A stretch of DNA of 64,000 nt from CAVXXB01 sp963765585 (GTDB taxonomy: Bacteria; Calditrichota; Calditrichia; JAJRVZ01), in assembly GCA_963765585.1 (NCBI GenBank), contig CAVXXB010000010.1, positions 62,001 through 126,000 on the forward strand, written 5' to 3'. Each line of letters starts with the position of its first letter. Position 1 is the first letter of the stretch. The notes beneath the pieces were generated by a model, which was given only the letters and a program-made list of their open reading frames with translations, had not been told where the DNA came from and ran no database searches. Positions 1 to 8,978 of this stretch are shown one piece after another. Position numbers and translations under genes: made by a program.

Positions 1-2
1 AT

Positions 3-677
3 GGTGTTCGGTATTTGCTGAAACAAAATGGTACCTTACCGGAGAATACGGCTGCACCTACATGTCAGGACTGTCATATGCAGGAAGGGAACCATGAAGT
101 TCGTACCGCATGGGGATTTCTGGCGGTTCGTCTGCCATTACCCGAAGATGATCAATGGAAAAAAGACCAGATTACTATTCTTCAGGCGTTGGGAGTTCTG
201 GATTTAGAAGGTAATCCGACCGGCCGGCTGGATGCAGTAAAGGCAGCAGATATTGCCCGGCTTACACAGGAAGATTTTGATAAAGAACGAAACAAGATGA
301 TTGCCACATGTGGAAAATGTCATTCTAAAAACTTTGCCAAAGAACAACTGAACAAGGGCGATGAGATGATTAAAGAAGTCGATCACCTTCTGGCAGATGC
401 CATTCGCGTGATTGCCGGTTTATATAAGGATGGGGTACTGGAAAAACCGGAAACCTATGCGGCAAATTTCCCGGATTTGCTGGCATTCCATGATGCACCT
501 ACGGTAATTGAACAGACCCTGTTCGAAATGCACTTAAAACACCGCATGCGCGCTTTTCAGGGTGTATTTCATGCGAATCCTGATTATGCACTATGGTACG
601 GCTGGAGTGAAATGAAACGCGATCTGACTGAGATCAAGACTATGGCGGCAGAGATGCGGCACCGGGCCAGTAAGTGA
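3..677 (+). CDS. Hydroxylamine oxidoreductase-like multihaem cytochrome c, C-terminal part
   Basis: The gene is truncated by the window edge: its frame is open from base 3 and it ends at 677. Two CxxCH haem c sites are visible, CQDCH near the start and CGKCH about 80 residues later. The surrounding text (APTCQDCHM, WGFLAVR, then HANPDYALWYGW near the end) is characteristic of the octahaem hydroxylamine oxidoreductase (HAO) family. These periplasmic enzymes oxidise hydroxylamine or, in anaerobes, reduce nitrite or hydroxylamine. With the NapH-like polyferredoxin downstream, a reductive quinol-fed role is inferred. The direction of the reaction and total haem number cannot be judged because the N-terminal part is outside the window. 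Other octahaem reductases of the same superfamily are the main alternative. Confidence 0.8.
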   Translation, partial: GVRYLLKQNGTLPENTAAPTCQDCHMQEGNHEVRTAWGFLAVRLPLPEDDQWKKDQITILQALGVLDLEGNPTGRLDAVKAADIARLTQEDFDKERNKMIATCGKCHSKNFAKEQLNKGDEMIKEVDHLLADAIRVIAGLYKDGVLEKPETYAANFPDLLAFHDAPTVIEQTLFEMHLKHRMRAFQGVFHANPDYALWYGWSEMKRDLTEIKTMAAEMRHRASK

Positions 678-725
678 CGACTTTTTTAATACTCAGCAAT
701 TTTGAAATTCTCTAAATTGTACTAC

Positions 726-781
726 GTCATCCTGAATTTATTTCAGGATCTCTCGAGATCCCGAAACAAGTTCGGGATGAC
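726..781. repeat. 56-bp palindromic intergenic repeat
   Basis: The sequence starts GTCATCCTGAA and ends TTCGGGATGAC. It contains two inner hairpins (TCCTGAA/TTCAGGA and TCCCGAA/TTCGGGA) around the central CTCTCGAGA. It lies just after the HAO-like gene. A shorter relative, ATCCCG...CGGGAT, lies at 18745-18765 after another gene. This type of palindrome is common in environmental genomes and may end transcription or stabilise mRNA 3' ends, but it has no T-run. Confidence 0.75.
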
Positions 782-837
782 AATAATACGATATTATAAA
801 TACGGCATAAATTCACAGAATATGGAACTATAGATTG

Positions 838-889
838 GTAATTGCTTATTGCCAATTGCCAACTGTAAATCTCTAATCCCTAATTCAAT
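838..889. repeat. TTGCCAA word block joined to a TTAGAGA word block
   Basis: The stretch ATTGCTTATTGCCAATTGCC is followed directly by CTGTAAATCTCTAATCCCTAATTC. The same junction of TTGCCAA words to TTAGAGA words occurs at 58521-58562. It is a half copy of the layered repeats described elsewhere in this window. Confidence 0.6.
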
Positions 890-931
890 ACTATTGTGTT
901 ACGACAAAAGAGTCAAAGTCTGGAACATAAC

Positions 932-2017
932 ATGGATGTTATAAAAAAAATATCACCGGAAAATAAACGCACCAGCAAATTTAAAATTATTACATACCGC
1001 AGACTGGTCCAGGTGGGATTTATATTAATTCTTACCTGGATTGGCATCGAATATTATTTCTTTGTTGACCAGTTAGAGCAAGGAATAATTCCGACCATTT
1101 CAAGGCCCCCGGGGGTTGAATCCTTTCTGCCGATTAGTGCCCTGATTAGTTTAAAGTATTGGCTGATGACCGGGATTTTTAATACCATACACCCATCGGC
1201 ATTGGTGATACTGTTAATGGCCGGGCTGACTGCGCTGATCTTAAAAAAAGGATTTTGCAGTTGGGTTTGTCCGTTCAGTCTCGTTTCTGAGCTTCTTGCC
1301 AAACTTCATATTAAAATATTTGATCGCCAGTTTAAATTACCAAAATGGCTGGATTATCCTCTTCGCAGTCTCAAATATTTATTATTATTTTTCTTTGCCT
1401 GGGCGATCTTTTTTCAGATGAACCTGACAGACATAAAACTATTTATTTATAGTCCTTATAACCGGGTTGCCGATATAAAGATGCTCCAGTTCTTTACACA
1501 TATGTCGGATATGACAATGTGGGTATTGATACTTCTTGTATTATTTTCACTGGCAATTCCCTATTTCTGGTGCCGGTACCTGTGTCCCTACGGTGCATTG
1601 CTTGGTGCCATGAGCTGGTTGAGTTTTTTTAAAATCCGCCGTAATGCTGACAATTGTATTGATTGCGAATTATGTACAAAAGCCTGTCCGGCAAAGATTA
1701 AAGTACATACTGCCAAATCTGTATTTTCCGATGAATGTCATGGATGCTTGCAATGTGTGGACAGTTGTCCTGTTAAAAATACACTTTATCTGGCCTCAGC
1801 TAAGGATAAAGTCCGAGTTTCAAGAAAAATATATGCAGTTCTGCTGGTTACAATATTTGTTGTTGGGGTTGCGCTTGCCAACATCACAGGATTCTGGCAA
1901 AACTCTATTTCAAACGAAGAATATTTGCATCATATGAAAAATATTAATGATCCCGTTTATCATCATAATCAGGGTGAAGTACCGGAGTATGATTCATCGC
2001 GGTGGCAAGGAGACTAA
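932..2017 (+). CDS. NapH-like membrane 4Fe-4S polyferredoxin (quinol dehydrogenase type)
   Basis: The protein has about 361 residues from the ATG at 932; the frame extends to a GTG at 896, but the first 12 residues look unlike a leader. It has an N-terminal membrane segment, further hydrophobic segments, and two CxxxCP motifs (CSWVCP, CRYLCP) typical of NapH/NosR/CcoG-like proteins. Two ferredoxin clusters follow (CIDCELCTKACP and CHGCLQCVDSCP), then a last membrane helix and a short tail. The family passes electrons from menaquinol to periplasmic reductases. Its place behind a multihaem cytochrome gene suggests it feeds that enzyme. No strong Shine-Dalgarno site is seen, so the start is uncertain. 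NosR-like or regulatory CcoG-like roles are alternatives. Confidence 0.8.
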   Translation: MDVIKKISPENKRTSKFKIITYRRLVQVGFILILTWIGIEYYFFVDQLEQGIIPTISRPPGVESFLPISALISLKYWLMTGIFNTIHPSALVILLMAGLTALILKKGFCSWVCPFSLVSELLAKLHIKIFDRQFKLPKWLDYPLRSLKYLLLFFFAWAIFFQMNLTDIKLFIYSPYNRVADIKMLQFFTHMSDMTMWVLILLVLFSLAIPYFWCRYLCPYGALLGAMSWLSFFKIRRNADNCIDCELCTKACPAKIKVHTAKSVFSDECHGCLQCVDSCPVKNTLYLASAKDKVRVSRKIYAVLLVTIFVVGVALANITGFWQNSISNEEYLHHMKNINDPVYHHNQGEVPEYDSSRWQGD

Positions 2018-2034
2018 ATTTACCATTGCCAATA

Positions 2035-2313
2035 GGCTATCAGCCATCGGCTCTCGGCCGTCAGCATCCAATAGAGAAATAATAATTAGCACTATTATGG
2101 GATGAGAATTATTCATAAGCCGTTGGCTGATAGCAGATAGCCGACAGCCTTTATTTTACAAATAACATTATTTCTTCCTGTACACAACACTTTTGCCTTA
2201 GTTTACAATTCTGTGTAATTTAATTTCTAAATATCATTTTAATAATAATGCATAAATAACCCATGCTGAAAGCCGAGAGCCGAGAGCCGAAAGCAGAAGG
2301 CCGATAGCCGACA
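2035..2313. repeat. GCCGATA-word repeats in the 320-bp gap before the glycosyltransferase
   Basis: Three blocks of degenerate GGCTATC/GCCGATAGCC words fill this gap. One lies at 2035-2069 (GGCTATCAGCCATCGGCTCT onwards), an inverted counterpart at 2119-2149, and a third tandem block at 2264-2313 (AGCCGAGAGCCGAGAGCCGA onwards). The first two can pair as arms of an imperfect hairpin. No coding frame or promoter is convincing in the rest of the gap. Confidence 0.7.
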
Positions 2314-2337
2314 GACATCTACTAAATCAAGATTACA

Positions 2338-3453
2338 ATGAATATATTAGAATTATGTCTCTCTCCTGCCTATGGCGGTCTAGAACTTCATGTCCGTGAT
2401 TATTGTCTCTGGTTAGACAAACAACCCGGTGTAAAACTATTTCTTGCCCTGGGTACGGATTCGCCAATCCATAAGGATTTGAAAAAACTTGATGTTGAAA
2501 TGATTACATATGATAAGTTGGCAGGAAAATTTCCTTTTCGTATGGCCAGGCGTCTTGCCGATTTTGTTCTCCGGCATAAAATAGATGTTATACACATGCA
2601 TTGGAAAGATGATCTGCCGCTGGCCGCGTTTTCAAAAAGACTTACCCGGGGCAAAGTTAGTTTAGTGCACTCAAGGCACATGATTTTACCAGGTAAAAAA
2701 CACGATTTGTATCACAAATTACTCTACAAACCGGTGGACAGGTACATTACGATAACAAAACAACTGGAAAATCTGGCTAAAGAAAATCTGCCAATAGCAC
2801 CCGAAAAAATAAAAGCCATTTATTATGGCATAGACCCACCCCAAAAACTGGATCAAGCAGATATTAAACACCTAAAAGATAAATTTAATCTCGATAATAA
2901 ATTTACAGCAGGCCTGGTTGGCCGTATCTGTCCGGAGAAAAAACAACATCTTCTGATTGAGGCGGTAAATATACTCAAATCTCAGGATATCCATATTAAT
3001 GCCATGATCGTCGGAGCTATTAATCAAGATGATTACATGGACGATTTGAAAAAGTACGTCTCAGACCACGGTCTTGAATCGTATATTCATTTCTCGGACT
3101 TCTTTGAACGTCCGACGGATTTAATGCAATGCTTTGATGTTGTTGTTATGCCCAGCGGTGTGGAAACATTTGGTTTGGTCCTGATTGAAGGGATGTACTG
3201 TGGAATTCCTGTTATTGGATCTAACAAAGGCGGGGTGCCGGAAATAATCGATCATGGTGTTACCGGACTGATGTTTGAAAGTGATAATGTACAGTCTCTG
3301 GTGGATGAACTGGATCGATTATACAATGATCGTTCGTTGCGTATAATGCTTGGGCAGGAAGGCAAACGTAAGGCTGAAAGAACGTATGAGAAAGATCAGC
3401 AGTATAACAAAATATTAAAAGTTCTGTCAGAAAGTGTCAGTATTTCAGACTAA
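2338..3453 (+). CDS. Glycosyltransferase family 4 (GT-B fold)
   Basis: This intact protein has 371 residues. The N-terminal half opens with a GT-B acceptor domain (LCLSPAYGGLELHV, the glycine-rich entry loop of family 4). The C-terminal half carries the nucleotide-sugar domain: GLVGRICPEKKQHLLIEA, then the E-x7-E motif ETFGLVLIE and the SNKGGVPEII turn. Such enzymes transfer a hexose or related sugar from an NDP-sugar to a lipid-linked or polysaccharide acceptor on the cytoplasmic membrane face. Neighbouring GtrA and ALG9-like genes on the other strand point to envelope polysaccharide or glycoprotein assembly. Donor and acceptor cannot be told from sequence. Its end overlaps the next, convergent gene by 17 bp. 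Confidence 0.9.
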   Translation: MNILELCLSPAYGGLELHVRDYCLWLDKQPGVKLFLALGTDSPIHKDLKKLDVEMITYDKLAGKFPFRMARRLADFVLRHKIDVIHMHWKDDLPLAAFSKRLTRGKVSLVHSRHMILPGKKHDLYHKLLYKPVDRYITITKQLENLAKENLPIAPEKIKAIYYGIDPPQKLDQADIKHLKDKFNLDNKFTAGLVGRICPEKKQHLLIEAVNILKSQDIHINAMIVGAINQDDYMDDLKKYVSDHGLESYIHFSDFFERPTDLMQCFDVVVMPSGVETFGLVLIEGMYCGIPVIGSNKGGVPEIIDHGVTGLMFESDNVQSLVDELDRLYNDRSLRIMLGQEGKRKAERTYEKDQQYNKILKVLSESVSISD

Positions 3454-3673
3454 TTTTCTTTTTGGCAATGATTCCTTTTTCACCATCTGAAAACATTTTT
3501 GTCGTACATTGGACTACATCACCTTTTTTAAACTCCCATTTTTCCATTTTTGGTTCTGGATTTAGCGAAATAATTTTATAAGTATTCTTGCCTACTTTAG
3601 TCGCTTCAACCGGGCGCAAGACTTCGAGGTTTTCACCAAGTAATTTTACATATATTTGAAAAATTTTATCCAT
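3437..3673 (-). CDS. Small hypothetical protein, 78 aa
   Basis: I do not recognise a named family. The product has no signal peptide or membrane helix. It is lysine-rich and alternates short strand-like stretches (KIFQIYVKLL, TYKIISLNP, DVVQCTTKMF, KGIIAKKKI), which suggests a small beta-barrel. Its WEFKKGDVVQC segment resembles short SH3-like proteins, but this is impression only. It runs convergent to the GT4 gene, overlapping it by 17 bp, and has its own ATG. It may be cotranscribed with nothing else: a 160-bp repeat-bearing gap separates it from gtrA upstream. Confidence 0.55.
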   Translation of the reverse strand: MDKIFQIYVKLLGENLEVLRPVEATKVGKNTYKIISLNPEPKMEKWEFKKGDVVQCTTKMFSDGEKGIIAKKKISLKY

Positions 3674-3707
3674 TCAAACTCCAGGTTTCACAAAGACATT
3701 TAATTAG

Positions 3708-3835
3708 AAATGCCCAATTTCAAAACCAAAATGCCAAATTAAAAATCAATATCTCTATGATGATTATATACCTATAAATTTAAGTATTTGATTTTGGACA
3801 TTCATTTGACATTCGGGTTTGGTCATTGGACATTT
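3708..3835. repeat. Inverted repeat of AAATGNCCAA words
   Basis: The left arm at 3708-3740 (AAATGCCCAATTTCAAAACC onwards) and right arm at 3793-3835 (TTTGGACATTCATTTGACAT onwards) are imperfect reverse complements. The right arm runs into the stop codon of the GtrA gene. It belongs to the same architectural class as the other word-repeat hairpins in the window. Confidence 0.6.
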
Positions 3836-4262
3836 ATTCTTCTGATATCTTTCGGGCAAATGTCCAGTGATTATTTAGAATGAAATTTATTAAAGTTGCA
3901 ATCGCAATGCCAATAAGATTTGCCAGCAAGTGGTGTATACCCATGTGTGTCAGACTCACAAGTATAACATAGTTCACAAGACCTGCAACAAATGAGACTG
4001 AATGATACTGAAATAAACGTTTGCCAAATGATTTTTCATGGGAATCCCGCCAGGTCCAGTAATTATTTATGAGAAAGTTTGACAGAATCGATGCTTCTAT
4101 GGCAATCACACCGGCTATGGCAACAGAAACCGCATACACTTCGGTGAATAGTGCTAAGAGTCCCTCGTTTACAAAGACCCCACTGGCCCCAACGATGGCG
4201 AATTTAATAAATCGCTGCTTCTCTGACTGAAGGTATAAGCGATATTTGTCTAAAATGCTCAA
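3834..4262 (-). CDS. GtrA family membrane protein
   Basis: The product has 142 residues with four predicted membrane helices and the family signature pattern: FIKFAIVGASGVFVNEG at the first helix, SNFLINNYWTWR after the second, and a repeat of that motif, INFILNNHWTFA, at the end. GtrA proteins are thought to move polyprenyl-phosphate-linked sugars across the inner membrane for surface glycan decoration. It starts one base after the ALG9-like glycosyltransferase stops, so the two are almost certainly cotranscribed. The substrate is unknown. Confidence 0.88.
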   Translation of the reverse strand: MSILDKYRLYLQSEKQRFIKFAIVGASGVFVNEGLLALFTEVYAVSVAIAGVIAIEASILSNFLINNYWTWRDSHEKSFGKRLFQYHSVSFVAGLVNYVILVSLTHMGIHHLLANLIGIAIATLINFILNNHWTFARKISEE

Positions 4263-4263
4263 T

Positions 4264-5776
4264 TTAATATTCCATATTTGGGGTAATTTTATAAATATAA
4301 CTGGTCAGATTTAAATTATGTGATGGATTCAATTTGTGCATGATAAAATCAATTAAACTGGGATCAATTTGCCTGTCTAAAATCAATTTGGCATCTAAGA
4401 GTGCCTCAAGATTCAGGATCCGGTCCGTCAGATTTTCTTGTCCATAAAAGAATACATAGTTTGGTTGTTGATCAGAGTTTGCTAACTGTGCAACAAATTT
4501 ATCTACATCATGATTTTTGTCCTTGCTCAATCTAAAAATCGGAATTTTACGTTCCATATAAAATCTGGGAAACCATGGCATACCTGTTCGGTCATACTGA
4601 ATGATGACCGCATTAACATCCTTATTTTCGGAAAGGTATGTCATCGGTTCTACCATGGTCTTTTTAGAAAAGGTAAAAGTGAGGACAATAAGGAGTAATG
4701 TATTTACCAGCCAGAACCAAATACTGGAGGCTTTCAATACTCCGGATCTTGAGCTCCAAAATTTTGAACCTGAGATAAATTGTTGCCAGCCGACAGAACC
4801 CAATAGTATTACCATTGGCACAATGGGTAAGATGAACCTCTCTTGTTTGTTTGGGAACATGCTGTGAAAGATTAAGAAAATCATAACCGGCCAGAATAAA
4901 AGTGCGAATTTTTTAAAACTGCGAATAAAACCATAAAAATATGCGATGCTGACTGGCGGAATTAAAATACCAAGAAGGAGCAATATATAATTGTACCAGG
5001 GTCCGGTTACATACTCGTATCGATACTCAACATTATAAAATGCGTATTGAATAAATGCGGCAAATGGGGTACCCCAGAAAATCCAGTCTACAACACCCTG
5101 GACAACAAAAAGTCCGGTGACGGTCCCCAGTGTAAAAAAACTGAAATATTTCCAATCTTTTTGTATTAGTAAGATTAAGCCAATTCCACAGGGAATCAGA
5201 ATCGTCTGATAGCGAAATGCAAATGCCAGACCGAATAATATGCCGGCGAATATCCAATATTTGTCTTGTTTCGTTTTATTTCCCATTAGAACCATGTAGA
5301 ATCCAGCCATCATAGGCGGTATGCAAACCATTTCATTTAAATTACGCACACTCATAAACGGCATCAGCCAAAAGACAGCTGAATAGGAGCCCTACATTTC
5401 TGGCAATTTTTTTGTTTGAGATCTGCTCGGCAATTTTATAACCAAAATAGACAGTCAGTAATGAATATACAGCATGAATTATCCGTACTATATACATCTT
5501 AACTACAGGATCAGTAATACTGATTGATTTAAGTAAATAAAATAACAGATAGTGCAGACCCGTATATACAAGACTGAATCCGGATGGGTGGTCCATATTA
5601 AACCAGTCATTATAACCATCAATCCAGCGTTGAGCCACATGAATAACGACGAAATGATCGTCATTCATAGAAAAACCCTTGGCAAATATGGCTGCCAATA
5701 ATCTAAGAATCAATGCCAACAAAATAATAGACACTAATGTATTTGCCTGCCAGAATTCCTGAATAGATTTTTTCAT
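4264..5776 (-). CDS. ALG9/GT22-like membrane mannosyltransferase, one frameshift
   Basis: Two frames together give one protein of about 500 residues. The first runs from the ATG at 5776 to about 5385 and carries an early acidic pair in SMNDDHF and the HPSGFS loop. The second runs on to 4264 from AVFWLMPFMSVRN and has the GT22-type motif NKQERFILPIVP plus many membrane helices. The frames join cleanly if one base is added near 5385, so the break is either a sequencing error or a recent mutation. GT-C enzymes of this kind transfer mannose-like sugars from polyprenyl phosphate on the outer face of the membrane. GT39/ArnT-type is the alternative. It forms an operon with gtrA. A longer upstream start (5905) exists but is less likely. 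Confidence 0.72.
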
Positions 5777-6035
5777 ATGAGTTTTAATTTGGAAATAAAT
5801 TGCGCTTAATTTACCAGAAATGTGAATGGGATGAAAATAAATTCGGAGTAATGAGAAATTTAAAATGGAGGAAATTATGCAAAAGCCGAAAGTCAATATT
5901 TGCATACTAAAAATTGACTATGGCATATTACAATATCAAAATAGATAAGCGCAGGATCCAGCTGACTAAGCCAGTATCAAATCTATAGACGAATCTCTAA
6001 TGATCATTTAAAATATGAAATTGAACCAATTTCTA

Positions 6036-7085
6036 TTATTCAGTACTCCCCAGTTTAACATTTTCTTTCAAATCTAATAAAAAAGAAGCATCTACCCAAT
6101 ATATGTCAGAACTGCCGCGCTGCGGTGAATTATGATATTCTAACAGTTTTTTATATGTTAGATTTTCAGCCAGTGATTTATCATCATCTATCGCGCGCAC
6201 GGACATGAAGAAAAAATATTTTCCATCTGGAGAAATATAAGGCGAATACTCGGCTCCCCGTTGCGTATTGATTTTATCGCCTAAGTTAATCGGCCCGATC
6301 CAGCTGTCATCGGGATTTCGGAAAGATATGTAATAATCGGTGCCGCCATAACTATCCTGTCGTCCAATGGTTGGGACGATGATAAAGCTTTCATCGGGCG
6401 CGATATATGCATTATACTGGCTGCGTCCCGAATTAACCTCAGGACCCAGTTTTTCAGGTTCCATGTACTTACCATCCTGCATCCTGGCCCGGTATATATA
6501 TGATAAACGACTGCCTTTTGCATTTCGTGTAAAGTACATGGTGCCATCCCGGGTCACAGAAGGAAAAAATTCCTCATCTGCGGAATTTACCGGTGCTCCG
6601 AGATTATAGGGTTTACCCCAGCTGTCTCCTTTCCGATCCATCACCCAAATGTCCTGATCTCCGGCAACGGAATCTCCATTGGCTGAATCAGCACGATTTG
6701 AAAGAAAATAGAAGTGTTTGCCGTCATGAGAAATACAGGGTTCGAAGTTCATTACATTTGGATCTTCCATAAATGGGACCACTTCCGGTTCTGTCCAGTA
6801 ATTGTCTATCAGTTTGGTATGTAAAATAGTAGCGTAGCCAAAATTTCCTACAGAAACACAATAATAGAATTCTTTACCATCCGGTGTCATGGCTACATCC
6901 CGGGTGTATAATCCGGTAGAAATAAAACCCGGAGCAAATAGTTCTGGTTCATTTCCGGGAAGCGTTTGTCCCAAATACGGACCCTGTAACTTTGGTAACT
7001 GGGTTAGATATTCATCCTGACGACCGCGGTCACCACAAGAAAATATGAAAACAGTAAGAATTAATAATAATGATAACTTTTTCAT
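6036..7085 (-). CDS. Lipoprotein with PD40 beta-propeller repeats
   Basis: The start at 7085 is preceded by CAGAGGCC and gives a 349-residue protein. It opens with a lipoprotein signal (KLSLLLILTVFIFSC then GD), so the mature protein is anchored by a lipidated Cys. Five or so WD40-like/PD40 repeats follow, each with a PDG-aromatic core: MTPDGKEFYYC, SHDGKHFYFLSNR, TRDGTMYFTRN, APDESFIIVPT, SPDGKYFFFMS. This is the TolB-like or OmpA-neighbour propeller found widely in FCB bacteria. It probably acts in the periplasm as a binding scaffold; no catalytic residues are obvious. It stands alone, with a 250-bp gap to the divergent ferritin-like gene. Confidence 0.85.
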   Translation of the reverse strand: MKKLSLLLILTVFIFSCGDRGRQDEYLTQLPKLQGPYLGQTLPGNEPELFAPGFISTGLYTRDVAMTPDGKEFYYCVSVGNFGYATILHTKLIDNYWTEPEVVPFMEDPNVMNFEPCISHDGKHFYFLSNRADSANGDSVAGDQDIWVMDRKGDSWGKPYNLGAPVNSADEEFFPSVTRDGTMYFTRNAKGSRLSYIYRARMQDGKYMEPEKLGPEVNSGRSQYNAYIAPDESFIIVPTIGRQDSYGGTDYYISFRNPDDSWIGPINLGDKINTQRGAEYSPYISPDGKYFFFMSVRAIDDDKSLAENLTYKKLLEYHNSPQRGSSDIYWVDASFLLDLKENVKLGSTE

Positions 7086-7392
7086 TTTGGCCTCTGATTT
7101 ATGAATTAATATTGTTCGTATACACGAATGAGAACGTAACACGGATTAATCATTATAATCATAAATATTCTTAATCATAATAATTTTGATGGGAAGATTG
7201 TTATAATGGATGTTTTACGGTTAATGTAGTGTAATGTTGCTGAAAAATTTAATTAAGCAGAAACAATTTGACCAAATTCTGCAATTTTATTACAATTCGT
7301 AAATAATTATTCTAAAGACATTTAAACAGAATTTTTGTATATTATCTATGTGAAATTTTTCAGTATATATTTTATTATGGAAAGGGAAGATC

Positions 7393-7866
7393 ATGTCGAT
7401 TAAAACGCTCGGCGATTTGCTTGAAATAGCGATTCAGCACGAAATTAGTTCACAAAATTTTTATCGGGATTCGCTTGAAAAAACCAGTGATACCGCGGTT
7501 CAGAATTTTTTAAAATCGCTTATCGAAGAGGAAGAGGGACATGAAAGAATTTTACTAAATATCAAGGAAATGGAGATATATGACGCAGCAGTCCCGGTTG
7601 ATGAAAATTTACTAAAAGATGCAGAACAGTCTCATGATATTCAAATTCCCGAGTTGTCAAATGAGCCAAAATTAGAAGAAATATACGAGATTGCACTCAA
7701 ACGTGAGACAAAGGCCTATAATATTTTTAAACAAATGGCGGCGACGGTTAGTAATGATGAATTGCGTGAATTATTTAAGAATCTGGCCGATGAAGAATTA
7801 AATCATCATAAAAATATTGATACCAAGTATCATGCGCAAACGGGACAAATGGGCTATGAGGCCTGA
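7393..7866 (+). CDS. Ferritin-like / rubrerythrin-type diiron protein
   Basis: The 157-residue protein consists of two four-helix-bundle halves: EIAIQHEISSQNFYRD with EEEEGHERIL, and EIALKRETKAYNIFKQ with LADEELNHHKNI. The Glu and His ligands (E, then ExxH) of a diiron site recur in both. No rubredoxin Cys4 domain is present, so it is a ferritin-like protein rather than a full rubrerythrin. Members reduce peroxide or handle iron in anaerobes. A clear ribosome site (GGAAAGGGAAG) precedes the ATG. It lies 40 bp upstream of nfnA on the same strand, which fits an oxidative-stress or redox unit. Confidence 0.85.
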   Translation: MSIKTLGDLLEIAIQHEISSQNFYRDSLEKTSDTAVQNFLKSLIEEEEGHERILLNIKEMEIYDAAVPVDENLLKDAEQSHDIQIPELSNEPKLEEIYEIALKRETKAYNIFKQMAATVSNDELRELFKNLADEELNHHKNIDTKYHAQTGQMGYEA

Positions 7867-7906
7867 AAATCAAATTTAACGGGATATATTCACACGGGGA
7901 TTTAGT

Positions 7907-8764
7907 ATGTATAAAATAATTGAAGCCAGGTTTTTATCTGATGATGTAAAACTATTTAAAATTGAAGCTCCAAAAATTGCGGAAAAAAGACAAGCCGGAC
8001 AGTTTGTAATTATTCGCATTGACGAAGAGGGTGAGAGAATACCTTTAACAATTGCCGATTCGGATGCAAAGGCCGGCACCGTAACAATCATTGTGCAGGG
8101 GGTAGGAAAGACCACGAGACAATTGAATGCACTTGAAGCAGGGGATATGATCAAGGATGTTGTTGGTCCGTTGGGTATGCCTTCGGAAATTGAAAATTTT
8201 GGCACCGCGGTAAGCATTGGCGGTGGTGTGGGAACCGCCATTGCATATCCTACTTCCGTGGCCCTTAAAAAAGCAGGTAATTATGTAATTACTATCAATG
8301 GTGCCAGAAATAAGGATTTGGTCATACTGGAAGACGAAATGAAGGCGGTAAGTGATGAAGCATTTATCACAACCGACGATGGCAGTTATGGACATCATGG
8401 TTTTGTAACCGATATGCTGCAAAAATTAATAGATGACGGGAAAAAAATTGATTTTGTGCTGGCTATCGGACCAATTCCCATGATGCGTGCAGTGGCTGAA
8501 GTGACACGACCTCATAATATTAAAACAGTTGTTTCCTTAAATCCGATAATGATAGATGGTACCGGTATGTGTGGTGGTTGCCGGGTAACAGTCGGCGGCA
8601 AAACCCAATTTGCATGTGTGGACGGGCCTGAGTTCGATGCCCATGAAGTCGATTTTAAGAACCTTGTCGATCGAAACCGGATGTACGCCGAGTATGAAAA
8701 AAAATCGATGGAAATGTACGAACACGAATGCAAACTCGATAAACAAATGGCGGATGTCGATTAA
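7907..8764 (+). CDS. nfnA: NfnA / SudB-type ferredoxin-NADP+ reductase, small subunit
   Basis: The 285-residue protein has an N-terminal FAD-binding barrel (GQFVIIRIDEEGERIPLTI), a pyridine-nucleotide domain (SIGGGVGTAIAYP) and a C-terminal [2Fe-2S] site (GTGMCGGCRV ... FACVDGPEFDAHEV). This is the layout of the small subunit of NADH-dependent ferredoxin:NADP+ oxidoreductase and sulfide dehydrogenase SudB. NfnAB bifurcates electrons, coupling NADPH oxidation to reduction of NAD+ and ferredoxin, or the reverse, in the cytoplasm. The large subunit is encoded downstream after a repeat-filled 214-bp gap. Length matches the family. A glutamate-synthase-linked role is less likely. Confidence 0.9.
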   Translation: MYKIIEARFLSDDVKLFKIEAPKIAEKRQAGQFVIIRIDEEGERIPLTIADSDAKAGTVTIIVQGVGKTTRQLNALEAGDMIKDVVGPLGMPSEIENFGTAVSIGGGVGTAIAYPTSVALKKAGNYVITINGARNKDLVILEDEMKAVSDEAFITTDDGSYGHHGFVTDMLQKLIDDGKKIDFVLAIGPIPMMRAVAEVTRPHNIKTVVSLNPIMIDGTGMCGGCRVTVGGKTQFACVDGPEFDAHEVDFKNLVDRNRMYAEYEKKSMEMYEHECKLDKQMADVD

Positions 8765-8770
8765 AAAAAT

Positions 8771-8902
8771 CTCGCAGAGCCGCAGAGAAAGAATTAGAAA
8801 TTAGAAGTTGAGAAATAAGTGCGATCTATTGCCTGTAGCCAACTGCCAATAATTAATAACAAATACTAATTTTCTTTCTTTGCGTCTTGGCGGCTTAGCG
8901 AG
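8771..8902. repeat. Concentric inverted repeat between nfnA and nfnB
   Basis: The outer arms are 8771-8791 (CTCGCAGAGCCGCAGAGAAA onwards) and 8874-8902, which ends GGCGGCTTAGCGAG. Inside lie TTAGAAA words (8792-8812) and a weaker counterpart at 8861-8873. At the centre is a GCCTGTAGCCAACTGCCAAT block. The layer order CGCAGAG > TTAGAGA > TTGCCAA matches other sites in the window. Confidence 0.7.
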
Positions 8903-8978
8903 AAAAATAGTATATAAAAATTATAAGAATAAATAACATCGAGATCCGTAGGATCGACCAATTTTAAAGGAAGAAATC

